A stretch of DNA of 34,770 bases, from contig CASEKF010000009.1 in NCBI GenBank assembly GCA_949288455.1, forward strand, positions 1 through 34,770, in the 5' to 3' direction. The notes beneath the pieces are model-generated. The model saw only the letters and a program-made list of their open reading frames with translations, searched no databases and was not told the origin of the DNA. Origin of the DNA: an uncultured bacterium. Lineage in GTDB: Bacteria; Vulcanimicrobiota; CADAWZ01. The translations under genes and the position numbers were made by a program. This document shows, piece by piece, positions 15,544 through 24,069 of the stretch; within the stretch, counting starts at the first letter, position 1; each line of letters starts with the position of its first letter.

Positions 15544-16629
15544 CTAACAGCTCCTTTGCTTTTTTGCCTTTATAACGCTATCTATCATTTCGTCCGTAAC
15601 AAGTCTCTCAAAACTTCTAAAACCGGCGAGAGTAAATCCCTGCCGTTCCGCCAGTTTATAAATTTCCCTAACCTTGTCAATTTGAAGCCCTCGTCCTATC
15701 GAATAAGGTTCAAATCTGCCTTCCATACATAAAACCATAGTTTCCGTCATACAAGCTAACGCTATGCCGGGATCAAAACCGAAATTATAATTCAGATCGA
15801 CTCCTTCGGGGATCTGCATCAAGCCGCCTTCTATAACGAGAACGTCCGGCCGCAGAGAAGCTACCTCTCGGCATACGTCATGAGGAAGAGAAACGTCGCA
15901 TATCAAAGCTCCGGACTTCATATAATCCGCTTTAATAATATCTCCTGAAGAACTTGTCGCGGATATCACGATATCCGCGTCTTTTATGCCGTCTTTCACG
16001 CTATTGCAAGTCGTAACTTTCTTTCCGGTCTCGGCATGTATATCGTCCGCGACTTTTTCAAGACGCCTTTGATTTCTTGCGATAAGAACTATTTCCGCTG
16101 CCGGCTCGTTAGCGGCGAAAATTTTAGCGCAAACGGAACCGATTGATCCGCTTCCACCTACTACGGCTACCTTAGCTTCCGAAATCCGTATCCCGATTCT
16201 TTCGGCAGCTCTCGCCGTAGCGTCCAAAGCGGCGGCCGTAGTACAGCTATTGCCGCTGGTCATCGGCAAATCCGGCATCAACGCCTGCAGTTCTACTCCG
16301 CCTTTGCCGATAACCGAGGAATATCCGCCCAAACCAAGTATCTGAGCGCCCTTTTCTTTAGCTATAAGAGCGCCCTCGTAAATTCTCTGAAAAACAAAGT
16401 CCTTAGGAAGTTCCAAAAACTGATGAGGGAAAAGGGTTATCCCGATAAACCAACCTTCCGCTTCCTCTCCGTCCGCGCATTTCAAACCGGTAATATGAGC
16501 CACTTCATGGGGCGGAGTCCACTCCAAAATTTTTTCTACCAGCGGCTTCCTCTTGCCTTCGGCTTGCGGAGCTATCCTGACGACATCTCTCATATCGAGA
16601 GGATGCACAAAAAAACCAAATCTGCGCAT
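15544..16629 (-). CDS. Acyl-ACP/acyl-CoA reductase-like dehydrogenase (cyanobacterial AAR family)
   Basis: 361 residues. By motif it aligns over its whole length with cyanobacterial long-chain acyl-ACP reductase, which makes fatty aldehydes with NADPH. The start FGFFVHPLDMRDVVRI parallels FGLIGHLTSLEQARDV. LGLGGYSSVIGKGG (98-111) parallels the AAR ALGGFTSIIFEN. TSGNSCTTA (124-132) parallels TTGNTHTAY. The nucleotide-binding loop is VAVVGGSGSIGSVCAKIF (154-171), followed by LIARNQRRLEKV (182-193). Cys293 in LACMTETM aligns with the acylated active-site Cys of AAR in FACFAEAM. That comparison uses remembered sequence. The substrate could be acyl-ACP, acyl-CoA or another thioester. It starts 24 bases after the SRPBCC gene and ends two bases before its partner gene. 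Automatic annotation tends to call such proteins shikimate/quinate dehydrogenase. Confidence 0.75.
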   Translation of the reverse strand: MRRFGFFVHPLDMRDVVRIAPQAEGKRKPLVEKILEWTPPHEVAHITGLKCADGEEAEGWFIGITLFPHQFLELPKDFVFQRIYEGALIAKEKGAQILGLGGYSSVIGKGGVELQALMPDLPMTSGNSCTTAAALDATARAAERIGIRISEAKVAVVGGSGSIGSVCAKIFAANEPAAEIVLIARNQRRLEKVADDIHAETGKKVTTCNSVKDGIKDADIVISATSSSGDIIKADYMKSGALICDVSLPHDVCREVASLRPDVLVIEGGLMQIPEGVDLNYNFGFDPGIALACMTETMVLCMEGRFEPYSIGRGLQIDKVREIYKLAERQGFTLAGFRSFERLVTDEMIDSVIKAKKQRSC

Positions 16630-16653
16630 AATCGATAATCTCCATTAATAAAT

Positions 16654-17091
16654 TTATTGATTCTCGCAAAGGGCTTTCAAGCCGGCAAGCATCATATCCG
16701 AATTGTCTCGAACTTTCGCAAGGAGAGTCGGCCCGATAAGTTCTTCAAGATGAGGGATTCCAAAATCAAAATCGACGCCCAAGGTAACTGTTGATCCGGA
16801 AGAATGCTTTTCAAACTTCCACGTTCCTTCAAATTTATCAAGATCGCCCTCTATAAGCTTATATGAAATAGTCAAATTATCTTTATCAAAAACGTCTCTT
16901 TCCGTCCAGTAAATAGGAGTGCCTTCTATATCCGACACCCATTCGGACACGGTCGTATTATCTTTTCTTTCAATAACTTTAACGCTCTCGACGTCCTTCA
17001 TAAACTGAGGATACCTCTCCATGTCGCAAGCCGCGGCATAAACGTTTTCCGGTTTATCGTCGATAAAAATTGAAGTTTCTACATAAGGCAT
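16654..17091 (-). CDS. SRPBCC (START/Bet v1-fold) polyketide cyclase-like protein
   Basis: 145 residues forming one helix-grip domain, a fold with a deep hydrophobic pocket for lipids, polyketides or quinones. Typical features: N-terminal strand VETSIFIDDKPENVYAAACD, then MERYPQFMKDVESVKVIE, central strands with YWTERDVFD and LIEGDLDKFEGTWKFE, and a long C-terminal helix from about 118 to 143. The ATG giving MPYVETS is chosen because GAGGAG lies seven bases upstream; a five-residue longer reading overlaps that site. It has a good candidate promoter and starts the SRPBCC-reductase-partner-(greA-lysS) string. Holding a long-chain aldehyde or acyl substrate is an attractive but unproven role. 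Confidence 0.8.
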   Translation of the reverse strand: MPYVETSIFIDDKPENVYAAACDMERYPQFMKDVESVKVIERKDNTTVSEWVSDIEGTPIYWTERDVFDKDNLTISYKLIEGDLDKFEGTWKFEKHSSGSTVTLGVDFDFGIPHLEELIGPTLLAKVRDNSDMMLAGLKALCENQ

Positions 17092-17124
17092 AAAATATCT
17101 CCTCAATTTTTAATTATTCTGTTG

Positions 17125-17153
17125 ATTTCATCATATATTTTTTATTTTGTCAA
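17125..17153 (-). promoter_or_regulatory. Candidate promoter for the SRPBCC-acyl reductase operon
   Basis: On the minus strand a perfect TTGACA (17148-17153) is followed after 17 bases by TGAAAT (17125-17130, 4 of 6 matches), with TGA immediately before the -10. The predicted start is about 25-30 bases before the SRPBCC start codon. It lies in a 211-base gap after the aminotransferase gene, so the aminotransferase may form a separate unit. Confidence 0.5.
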
Positions 17154-17302
17154 GCCGTACAAGAAGCCGGAATAAAGTCAACGGCAAAAAGAAGAAAAAC
17201 TAAAACATTTTTAACGGAACTTTCTTTAAATAACTTCGAAAAAACTACCTTCCGTATCCTAAAGTAAACTCATTTTAACTTACTATGAAGTTACCTCGGC
17301 AT

Positions 17303-18544
17303 TTATTTAAGAAAAGTTTTTTCGGCCGTAGCTACGGCTTTCTCAAAAACGTCCAAAGCTTCGTTAATTTGCTCCTCGGTTATAATCAAAGCGGGCTCGA
17401 ACCTTATAACTTTTTGGTTATTCAACGTATATACCGCCGTTACGTTTGACTTCGCCATCTCATACATAATAGATCCGCCGTAGGCTTCTTTACGCATCTC
17501 TACTCCCATCATCAAACCTATCCCTCTGACGTCGGCTATTATCTGTTCATGACGAGCTTTAACGTCTCTAAGCCCATCGATAAAATATTTTCCCATAATC
17601 TTAGCCCGTTCTATAACCCCTTCTTCTTCAAGAATTTTTAAGGTCGCTATAGCGGCGCTGCATGCGAGTTGATTCCCGCCGAACGTCGAAGTATGAATGG
17701 TAGGATTGTCAAAGAAAGGACGCCAAACTTCCTCCGTGGCTACGATGGCTCCTATAGGGACTACGCCTCCTCCTAAGCCTTTCGCAAGCAAGACTATATC
17801 CGGCTTTACGTTCCAGTGATTGATCGCAAGAAAACTTCCGGTTCTTCCCATTCCGCTCTGTACTTCGTCGGCTATGAAAAGCACGCCTTTATCGGAACAT
17901 ATTTTACGCACTTTGCTAAAATGATCCATATCCGGAACTATAATTCCTCCCTCGCCCTGGATAGGTTCGGAAATAAAAGCGGCGGTATGTTCGTCGATAG
18001 CGCGTTCCAAAGCTTCCGAATCGTTAAAAGGAATATGTACGGTGTCCGGCAAAAGAGGACCGCATCCGTTTTTATACATTTCTCTTCCCGAAACCGAAAG
18101 AGAGCCCATCGTCTTTCCATGAAAAGAGTTCACGGTTGAAATAATAGTAGTCTTTCCGGTCGTAAGACGAGCAATCTTAATAGCGCCTTCCACTGCTTCG
18201 GTTCCGCTGCTGCAAAAAAAACAATAATCCAGCCCGCCGCCGCACATAACGGACAAGCGTTCCGCAAGTTCAGCCATAACAGGATTAAAAAATACATGCG
18301 AAGAAATGGGCATTAAATCTATCTGGCGTTTTACGGCTTCGACTACGTCAGGATACCTGTGTCCCAAAATAAAAACTCCGTAACCTCCGGAACAGTCTAA
18401 ATACTTCCTTCCCTTATCGTCATAAATATAAACTCCCTCGGCTTTAACCTCCTGAGCGTAATAACCGCTGAACTTTAAAAGCCTGGCCATAGACGGGGAT
18501 ATATGTTCTTTATAACTTTTTTCAGTTTGTCTTAAATCATACAT
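17303..18544 (-). CDS. Class III PLP-dependent aminotransferase
   Basis: 413 residues, class III (ornithine/putrescine/acetylornithine type). PLP-binding Lys255 is in LLAKGLGGGVVPIGA, Asp226 is in LFIADEVQSGMGRTG, the phosphate-binding SSGTEA is at 112-117, and EPIQGEGG at 193-200. Members move amino groups from omega-amino acids or diamines, or aminate aldehydes. The family alone cannot give the substrate. It is followed 211 bases later by the SRPBCC and acyl-reductase genes on the same strand. That context suggests an aldehyde substrate made by the reductase. The ATG used here is 12 bases after GAGGAG, rather far. A six-codon ORF overlapping it is better placed, so initiation may be by coupling. 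Confidence 0.88.
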   Translation of the reverse strand: MYDLRQTEKSYKEHISPSMARLLKFSGYYAQEVKAEGVYIYDDKGRKYLDCSGGYGVFILGHRYPDVVEAVKRQIDLMPISSHVFFNPVMAELAERLSVMCGGGLDYCFFCSSGTEAVEGAIKIARLTTGKTTIISTVNSFHGKTMGSLSVSGREMYKNGCGPLLPDTVHIPFNDSEALERAIDEHTAAFISEPIQGEGGIIVPDMDHFSKVRKICSDKGVLFIADEVQSGMGRTGSFLAINHWNVKPDIVLLAKGLGGGVVPIGAIVATEEVWRPFFDNPTIHTSTFGGNQLACSAAIATLKILEEEGVIERAKIMGKYFIDGLRDVKARHEQIIADVRGIGLMMGVEMRKEAYGGSIMYEMAKSNVTAVYTLNNQKVIRFEPALIITEEQINEALDVFEKAVATAEKTFLK

Positions 18545-18552
18545 AACGACAT
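18532..18552 (-). other. Six-codon mini-ORF overlapping the aminotransferase start
   Basis: Read leftwards from 18552: ATG TCG TTA TGT ATG ATT TAA (MSLCMI). Its ATG is four bases after GAGGAGA, the optimal distance, while the aminotransferase ATG at 18544 is too far from that site. The stop lies just inside the aminotransferase gene in another frame. Translational coupling or attenuation is possible; it could also be coincidence. Confidence 0.35.
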
Positions 18553-18609
18553 TTTTCTCCTCTAAAAAGAACGACAAATCGTTTAACGTTCACAAATTAA
18601 CAAAAATAA

Positions 18610-18623
18610 CAGAAAATTTTCTG
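18610..18623. promoter_or_regulatory. 14-bp perfect palindrome in the divergent intergenic region
   Basis: CAGAAAATTTTCTG is a perfect palindrome, 66 bases upstream of the aminotransferase start and 112 bases upstream of the M16 peptidase gene on the other strand. The 190 bases between the two divergent genes must hold both promoters; I see no convincing -35/-10 pair for either. A repressor site is possible. Confidence 0.35.
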
Positions 18624-18734
18624 CATTGCGATTCGATATTCCTTTTTTAAAAGCGATAGAAAAGGGTTTTTAAAAAAAAGCGAAGAAAAAGCTTTATGAA
18701 TAAAAAATATTAAAATCGTTCAAGAGATATATTT

Positions 18735-20039
18735 ATGACGCATTTGACCGAGATAAAAATAAATCTGGCATTCGCGCTGCTGTTTTTTCTATGTCTACAA
18801 ACGGCTTTCTGCCGAACTGTCAACGAAACAAATCTTCCTTCCGGAATAAAAATTCTTACTTATTCCGACGAAGAATCAAAAACCTCCTCGGTAAATATAT
18901 GGGTAAAAGCCGGATCTGCCGACGAATCTCAGGGCGAAGAAGGAATATCTCACTTTCTGGAACACCTTTTTTTCAGAGGAACAGACAATCAAGCGGGCAA
19001 TGAATTTAAAGCCAGGATAGAAAAGCTTGGAGGAGAAGCTAACGCCGAAACGTCAAAAGATTATACCAGATACTTTATAAACGTTCCCAGCGAAAATACT
19101 TTAAAAGCTCTAAATTTACTAATTGAGACGATAAAAAACGCGGCGTTCAAAAAAGAAGAGCTGGACATAGAAAGAAAAGTAATATTAGAAGAATATAATC
19201 TTACTAACAACAATCCCGAGCGAGCGATTTACGACGAATTGATGAAGTCGGCCTATCCAAATCATCCTTACTCTAAGCCGGTAATAGGATATAAAGAAAA
19301 TATCGAAAAATTTCAAAGAAACGATTTTTTATCATACAGAGAAAAATTTTACAAACCTTCCAATCTTATTTTTATAATAACCGGTTCGTTTCACGAACAA
19401 GACGCGATAAATTTGATATCTAAGGCGTATTCTAATTCTTCCGGACACGACAGCGTGAAACGCCAAAGCGTAGTCAAGCTAACTAAACCCGATAGAAAGA
19501 TAATAAAATATAAAGGCCCTTCAATAACAGCTATGGGATTCTACGCACCTTCGGCGGAACAAAAACGAGAATTATGCGCAACCGACGCGCTTTGTTTTAT
19601 GTTGGGAATGGGCAAAAGCTCATTTTTCAACAAACTCCAAAAAAGCCGCAAGGAAAACATAGAAAATATTAGCCTGGATTTTCAAACGATGAAAGAGCCC
19701 GGTCTTATTGTAATAACGGCGACTTACAAAAATATCGGCGAGGACGAAATAAAAAAATTGATAATGGGCGAAATTAACAAAATATCTTCCGGCGAATTTA
19801 CTCAAGCAGATTTATCCAGAGCGAAAAATATGCTTGTAAACTCCTATATTTTTTCAAACGAAACGAACGCGGGATTTGCGGAGAGCCTGGGGATTTACTC
19901 CGTATTAAACGATTATAAATTCGCGTTAAATTACGTCGAATCGATACGCAAACTGTCCAAAGAAGATATAATCAAAGCCGCCGAAACGCTAAAACAAGGA
20001 CCTATATGCGAAATTATCTACGCGTCCGATAAAAAATAG
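18735..20039 (+). CDS. Exported M16 zinc metallopeptidase, catalytic subunit
   Basis: 434 residues with an N-terminal signal-like segment (LAFALLFFLCLQTAFC, about 11-26). The inverted zinc motif is intact: HFLEH (His73, Glu76, His77), with the third ligand Glu in ERKVILEEYN (Glu152/153). The C-terminal M16 domain is present but lacks the Arg/Tyr pair that M16 enzymes use for substrate binding, reading FFNKLQKSRKENIENI instead. The next gene has that pair and lacks the zinc site. Two-gene M16B peptidases split this way work as heterodimers. The ribosome site (AGAGA) is weak. Predicted location is outside the cytoplasmic membrane. Confidence 0.88.
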   Translation: MTHLTEIKINLAFALLFFLCLQTAFCRTVNETNLPSGIKILTYSDEESKTSSVNIWVKAGSADESQGEEGISHFLEHLFFRGTDNQAGNEFKARIEKLGGEANAETSKDYTRYFINVPSENTLKALNLLIETIKNAAFKKEELDIERKVILEEYNLTNNNPERAIYDELMKSAYPNHPYSKPVIGYKENIEKFQRNDFLSYREKFYKPSNLIFIITGSFHEQDAINLISKAYSNSSGHDSVKRQSVVKLTKPDRKIIKYKGPSITAMGFYAPSAEQKRELCATDALCFMLGMGKSSFFNKLQKSRKENIENISLDFQTMKEPGLIVITATYKNIGEDEIKKLIMGEINKISSGEFTQADLSRAKNMLVNSYIFSNETNAGFAESLGIYSVLNDYKFALNYVESIRKLSKEDIIKAAETLKQGPICEIIYASDKK

Positions 20040-20047
20040 AGAATAAT

Positions 20048-21367
20048 ATGACTAAAAACGCAGTAAAAATACTTCTTGCAATTTTCATTTTTTTTATATT
20101 GCCCCTTCGGTCTACGGCTTCGTCGTATGAATTCAGCGATTCTATAGACGGGATAAAAACGTCTTATAATATAAATACGAAAACTAATATCTGCGCTTTT
20201 ACAATATTGCTTAAATGGGGAGTCCATGACGAAGAATCGTATGTCTCCGGCATAAGATCGTTTATATCGGAATTACTCTTAACGTCTATAGACGGAATAA
20301 AAGACGAAAACGGAATAACGTTTTTCGAATCCGCGGGCATAGCTTCAAAAAACACGACGTCTCCCGACTATATAGAACTTTCGGTTACATGCCTGGCCAA
20401 AGATTTTCCAAAAGCTTTTAAACGAGTAAATGAAATTATAGCGGCCCCGTATGAAGACGAGGCTATTTTTGAAGAAGCCAAGAAAAGTTATCTGGAAAAA
20501 TATAAAGATAAAAACGGCGTGATAGATAATATATATTCTTTATTTTTAAATGAATTTTATAAATATCACCCGTATAGGCTTATAAACCAATACAGTTTGA
20601 ACGCCATTGAAAAGCTGTCTTGGGACGAGGCTTCGGATTTCATAAAAAAAGTATTGAAAAAAGAAAAGATATGCATATCGATAAGCGGAAACTTCGACTC
20701 CGATCTAGCTCGAAATATAATATCAGACAGCTATAGCCGTTTAGAAAACGCCGAAGAATCTTCCGTGATAAATATACAATGGGAACCGAAAGCGTCCGAA
20801 AAACAAAGTTTTTTATTTTCGTCTTCTCAAAGCGGATGGATTCTAATCGGATATTCCGCTCCGTCATATAATTCTCAAGATTATCCTGCCATGCAGATAA
20901 TCTCAAAGCTTGTAGGACAAGGATTTTCATCTCGACTATGGCTGGAGATAAGAGAAAAAGCAGGCTTAGCTTATACCGTCGGAACGTTATATCCTTCTCT
21001 AGAGGGGCCCGGGCACATAATGTTTTTTATGGCTATTAACCCTAAAAACGCGATGAAAACGCGCAAATTAGCTCTCGACGCGATAGAAAATTTGAAAACG
21101 AAAGGGCCTAATCAAGAAGAAATAGAAATTGCCAAGGCAAAAGTATTAGGCGAGCATCTGTTAAGAACCGAATCGTCCTCAGGATATTCTATTGAAAAAG
21201 CTTCCCAACAGGCCATAGGAGATAAATTTTCCCACATTGACATAGAAAAAGAGATAAAACAGATAACAAAAGAAGACATTTTAAAGACCATAAATAAATA
21301 TTTCAACAATCCTACCGTAATTATAATACGGCCTCCCGGACTGTATCTAAACGATACTTGGATGTGA
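20048..21367 (+). CDS. Exported M16 peptidase, non-catalytic subunit
   Basis: 439 residues; signal peptide at the N-terminus (VKILLAIFIFFILPLRSTAS, about 6-25). The position equal to HxxEH reads FISEL, so both zinc histidines are gone. The C-terminal domain keeps IREKAGLAYTV with Arg302 and Tyr309, spaced seven apart like the conserved R/Y pair of M16 enzymes. It starts eight bases after the catalytic subunit gene. The pair probably forms a heterodimer with one complete active site shared between chains. Likely substrate: short or unfolded exported peptides. Confidence 0.88.
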   Translation: MTKNAVKILLAIFIFFILPLRSTASSYEFSDSIDGIKTSYNINTKTNICAFTILLKWGVHDEESYVSGIRSFISELLLTSIDGIKDENGITFFESAGIASKNTTSPDYIELSVTCLAKDFPKAFKRVNEIIAAPYEDEAIFEEAKKSYLEKYKDKNGVIDNIYSLFLNEFYKYHPYRLINQYSLNAIEKLSWDEASDFIKKVLKKEKICISISGNFDSDLARNIISDSYSRLENAEESSVINIQWEPKASEKQSFLFSSSQSGWILIGYSAPSYNSQDYPAMQIISKLVGQGFSSRLWLEIREKAGLAYTVGTLYPSLEGPGHIMFFMAINPKNAMKTRKLALDAIENLKTKGPNQEEIEIAKAKVLGEHLLRTESSSGYSIEKASQQAIGDKFSHIDIEKEIKQITKEDILKTINKYFNNPTVIIIRPPGLYLNDTWM

Positions 21368-21394
21368 TAAAATGGAGAAAAGGGGCTTGCTACA

Positions 21395-22084
21395 ATGACT
21401 AAAAAAATAAATATCGCTTTTGACGGTCCCGCGGCTAGCGGCAAAAGCGCGGTCTCTAAGGCCGTCGCTAAAAGACTCGGCTATCTTTATATAGACACCG
21501 GCGCAATGTATAGAGCCGCGGCTTATCTTGCCGTCAAGCACAGAACGGACTGTAACGATAAAAAAGCGATGGAGGAACTTGTTAAAACTCATTCCATCGA
21601 GTTAATTCCGGACGAATCGACAGAAAAAGGTTATAGAATCACCGCGGACGGAGAAGATATTATAGACAAGATTACCTCAGCCGAAGTAAACAATATAGTT
21701 TCGCAAGTCGCGTCGATAGGAGAAGTAAGAAAACTCCTAACCGCCAAACTAAAAGCAATGGCAAAGCGAAAAGGCATTATAATGAACGGAAGAGATATAG
21801 CCACCGTCGTAATGCCGGATGCGGAATTAAAAATATATCTTGACGCTTCGCTTGAAGAAAGAGCGAAAAGAAGATATAAAGAAATAAATGCGTCAGGGAA
21901 AAATATTACGTTTGAAGAGGCAAAACGAAATCTTATATTGAGAGACAAAACTGACTCTCAAAGGGAAGATTCTCCGCTTATGGCAGCCGCAGACTCCGTA
22001 GCGATAGATTCCACGAATTTGACGGAACAGGAAACGATAGATAAAATAACGGAATTGGCAGAAAGGATTATAATGGAAAGATGA
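21395..22084 (+). CDS. cmk: Cytidylate kinase
   Basis: Converts CMP and dCMP to the diphosphates. 229 residues. The P-loop is FDGPAASGKSAVSKAVAKRL (about 9-28), followed by GYLYIDTGAMYRAAAY, the NMP-binding pattern, GRDIATVVMPDAELKIYLDA and the LID-like RRYKEI. It is typical bacterial Cmk. The stop codon overlaps the plsC start (ATGA), giving coupled translation. The cmk-plsC-DUF512-der-plsY order resembles that seen in Firmicutes and Synergistota. Confidence 0.95.
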   Translation: MTKKINIAFDGPAASGKSAVSKAVAKRLGYLYIDTGAMYRAAAYLAVKHRTDCNDKKAMEELVKTHSIELIPDESTEKGYRITADGEDIIDKITSAEVNNIVSQVASIGEVRKLLTAKLKAMAKRKGIIMNGRDIATVVMPDAELKIYLDASLEERAKRRYKEINASGKNITFEEAKRNLILRDKTDSQREDSPLMAAADSVAIDSTNLTEQETIDKITELAERIIMER

Positions 22085-22725
22085 TAGGCCATATATGGTA
22101 TTATATAACTCATCTTTTTCTTTTTGTTTTTTTTAAGATATTCTGTCATATTCAAATTGAAGGCCAAGAAAATCTGCCGGCAAAAGGAGCTTTTATAATG
22201 GCCGGCAACCATACCAGCTATATGGATCCGCCTCTTTTCGGAGCTATCTCAACCAGGCGCGTAAACTGCATGGCTCAAAATAATCTCTTTAAAATTCCTT
22301 TTTTAGGCTGGCTGATAAAAACTCTCGGAGCCTTTCCCGTCGACAGGGAAAACCCTGACTCACGCGTTCTAAAAACGGCCTTGGCTATATTGAAAAGAGG
22401 AGAAATAGTAGGGATTTATCCTGAAGGCAGGCGAATACTTCAAGAAGAAAAAGAAGGCAAAAAAAATGAAAAAGGCGTCGCTTTCCTAGCAAAAAACAGC
22501 GGAGCTCCGGTGGTCCCGGTATCGCTTATAGGCAGCAAGGAATGCGTAAGCTTCGGCAACGGGTTTCCGCGTTTTAAAAAAGTGAAGGTAATTATAGGCA
22601 AACCTATATATTACAAAAAAGCGGAAAACCCCAAAGAAGAAAAAGATAATATGTCAAAATTTTCAAACGAAATTATGAGAATCATATTGGAGCCTGTAAA
22701 GCTGGAAAGAGAAAAGGCAGGTTAA
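22081..22725 (+). CDS. plsC: 1-acyl-sn-glycerol-3-phosphate acyltransferase
   Basis: Adds the second acyl chain to lysophosphatidic acid at the inner membrane. 214 residues. The catalytic HTSYMD (His44-Asp49, the HX4D motif) and the substrate motif YPEGR (113-117) are present, and an N-terminal hydrophobic segment (about 5-24) anchors it. It overlaps cmk by four bases and is followed by the DUF512 gene after three bases. The acyltransferase for the first acylation step is represented by plsY further along the same strand. Confidence 0.93.
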   Translation: MIGHIWYYITHLFLFVFFKIFCHIQIEGQENLPAKGAFIMAGNHTSYMDPPLFGAISTRRVNCMAQNNLFKIPFLGWLIKTLGAFPVDRENPDSRVLKTALAILKRGEIVGIYPEGRRILQEEKEGKKNEKGVAFLAKNSGAPVVPVSLIGSKECVSFGNGFPRFKKVKVIIGKPIYYKKAENPKEEKDNMSKFSNEIMRIILEPVKLEREKAG

Positions 22726-22728
22726 ATT

Positions 22729-24027
22729 ATGGGCGGAAAAATAGCGGAGCTGGAAAGAGGATCTATCGCCGAGGCGGCAGGTTTAGCCAAAGGAGACGAA
22801 ATAATATCAATAAATAGCAAACCCGTAAACGATATTTTGGATTTCATATTTTTCTCATCGTCCGACTCGTTAAATTTGGAATATATGACAAATGGCGAAA
22901 GAAAAACCATGAAAATAGAAAAAGAAGAAGAAGAACCGCTGGGCATAACCTTTGAAAATATTATCTTTGACAAAATAAAAGTTTGCCGGAATAAATGCGA
23001 CTTCTGCTTTGTCGATCAAGATCCAAGAGACGTAAGAAAAACCATGCAGATAAAAGACGACGATTATCGTCTTTCTTTTCTGTCGGGAAATTTTATAACG
23101 CTGACAAATTTAAACGAAAAGGACTGGCAAAAAATAGAGGAAATGAAGTTAAGTCCTTTATACGTTTCCGTTCATTCTACCGAGCCTGATATACGCCGAG
23201 GATTAATGAATAATCAAAAAGCGGAAAAAATTTTAGAATATATAGAACGCCTCGTTTCTATGCGTATAAATATACATGCGCAAATTGTTCTATGCCCGGG
23301 AATAAACGACGGGAAACGCCTTGAAAAAACATTGGCCGATCTGGGACAATTCTACCCTTCCGTGGAATCGATAGCCGTAGTGCCGGTAGGACTGACTAAA
23401 TACAGACAACCCAACGGAATAAGAAGTTTTACGAGAGAAGAAATGCTCTCTACTATAAAAACGGTATCGAAAGTCTCTAAAGAATACATGAGAAAATACG
23501 GAGATCCATTCGCGTATTTAGCGGATGAATTTTTTATCAAAACCGACCTTCCGATTCCTCCCGCAAAATATTACGGTTCTTTTCCTCAACTTGAAAATGG
23601 AATAGGTCTAACGAGGCTTTTTCTAACCGAAGCAGCCAGAGGGAAAAGATATATTCCTTCAAAAATAGCGAAAAAAAGACAAGTAGGAGTAATAACCGGC
23701 AAACTGGCATATAAAACTATGACAAACGTAGTAGAACTATTTAGTCAAGTCGAAAATCTGGAAATAAAACTACATATGGCTAAAAGCGTTTTTTGGGGAG
23801 ATTCCGTAGACGTATGCGGACTGTTGACGGGAATGGATATAATAGAGGCGATAAAACAAAGCGACTCATTTTCAGAAGTTATCATTCCCGGAATCTGCTT
23901 AAAAGAAGGAAACGTTTTTTTAGACGGAATGACTCTTGAAGAAGTTATGAAAATAACAAACAGAAATATCATTCCTACCGACGGCAGCTTTAAAAGTTTT
24001 AGGAACGCCGTTTTAGGAACAAAATAA
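22729..24027 (+). CDS. DUF512 PDZ/radical-SAM-like protein
   Basis: 432 residues, function unknown. The N-terminal PDZ-like domain (about 3-62) contains GSIAEAAGLAKGDEIISING-type sequence. Then CRNKCDFC (C86, C90, C93) forms a CxxxCxxC iron-sulphur motif of the radical SAM type, with FCFVDQDPRDVRKTM. The C-terminal DUF512 region includes VGVITGKLAYKTM and GDSVDVCGLLTG. This family is widespread in anaerobic Firmicutes and relatives, often next to der. It starts three bases after plsC and is followed by der after 42 bases. Confidence 0.88.
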   Translation: MGGKIAELERGSIAEAAGLAKGDEIISINSKPVNDILDFIFFSSSDSLNLEYMTNGERKTMKIEKEEEEPLGITFENIIFDKIKVCRNKCDFCFVDQDPRDVRKTMQIKDDDYRLSFLSGNFITLTNLNEKDWQKIEEMKLSPLYVSVHSTEPDIRRGLMNNQKAEKILEYIERLVSMRINIHAQIVLCPGINDGKRLEKTLADLGQFYPSVESIAVVPVGLTKYRQPNGIRSFTREEMLSTIKTVSKVSKEYMRKYGDPFAYLADEFFIKTDLPIPPAKYYGSFPQLENGIGLTRLFLTEAARGKRYIPSKIAKKRQVGVITGKLAYKTMTNVVELFSQVENLEIKLHMAKSVFWGDSVDVCGLLTGMDIIEAIKQSDSFSEVIIPGICLKEGNVFLDGMTLEEVMKITNRNIIPTDGSFKSFRNAVLGTK

Positions 24028-24069
24028 AAAGATTTACATAAAACTTAAATTTCTATTCGGAGAACAAAT

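Noticed and set aside
14636-16629. Reading the two adjacent genes as quinate/shikimate dehydrogenases
   Set aside because: The larger protein fits the acyl-ACP reductase motif order and cysteine better. No quinate or shikimate pathway genes are nearby, and the smaller one lacks a clean nucleotide-binding loop.
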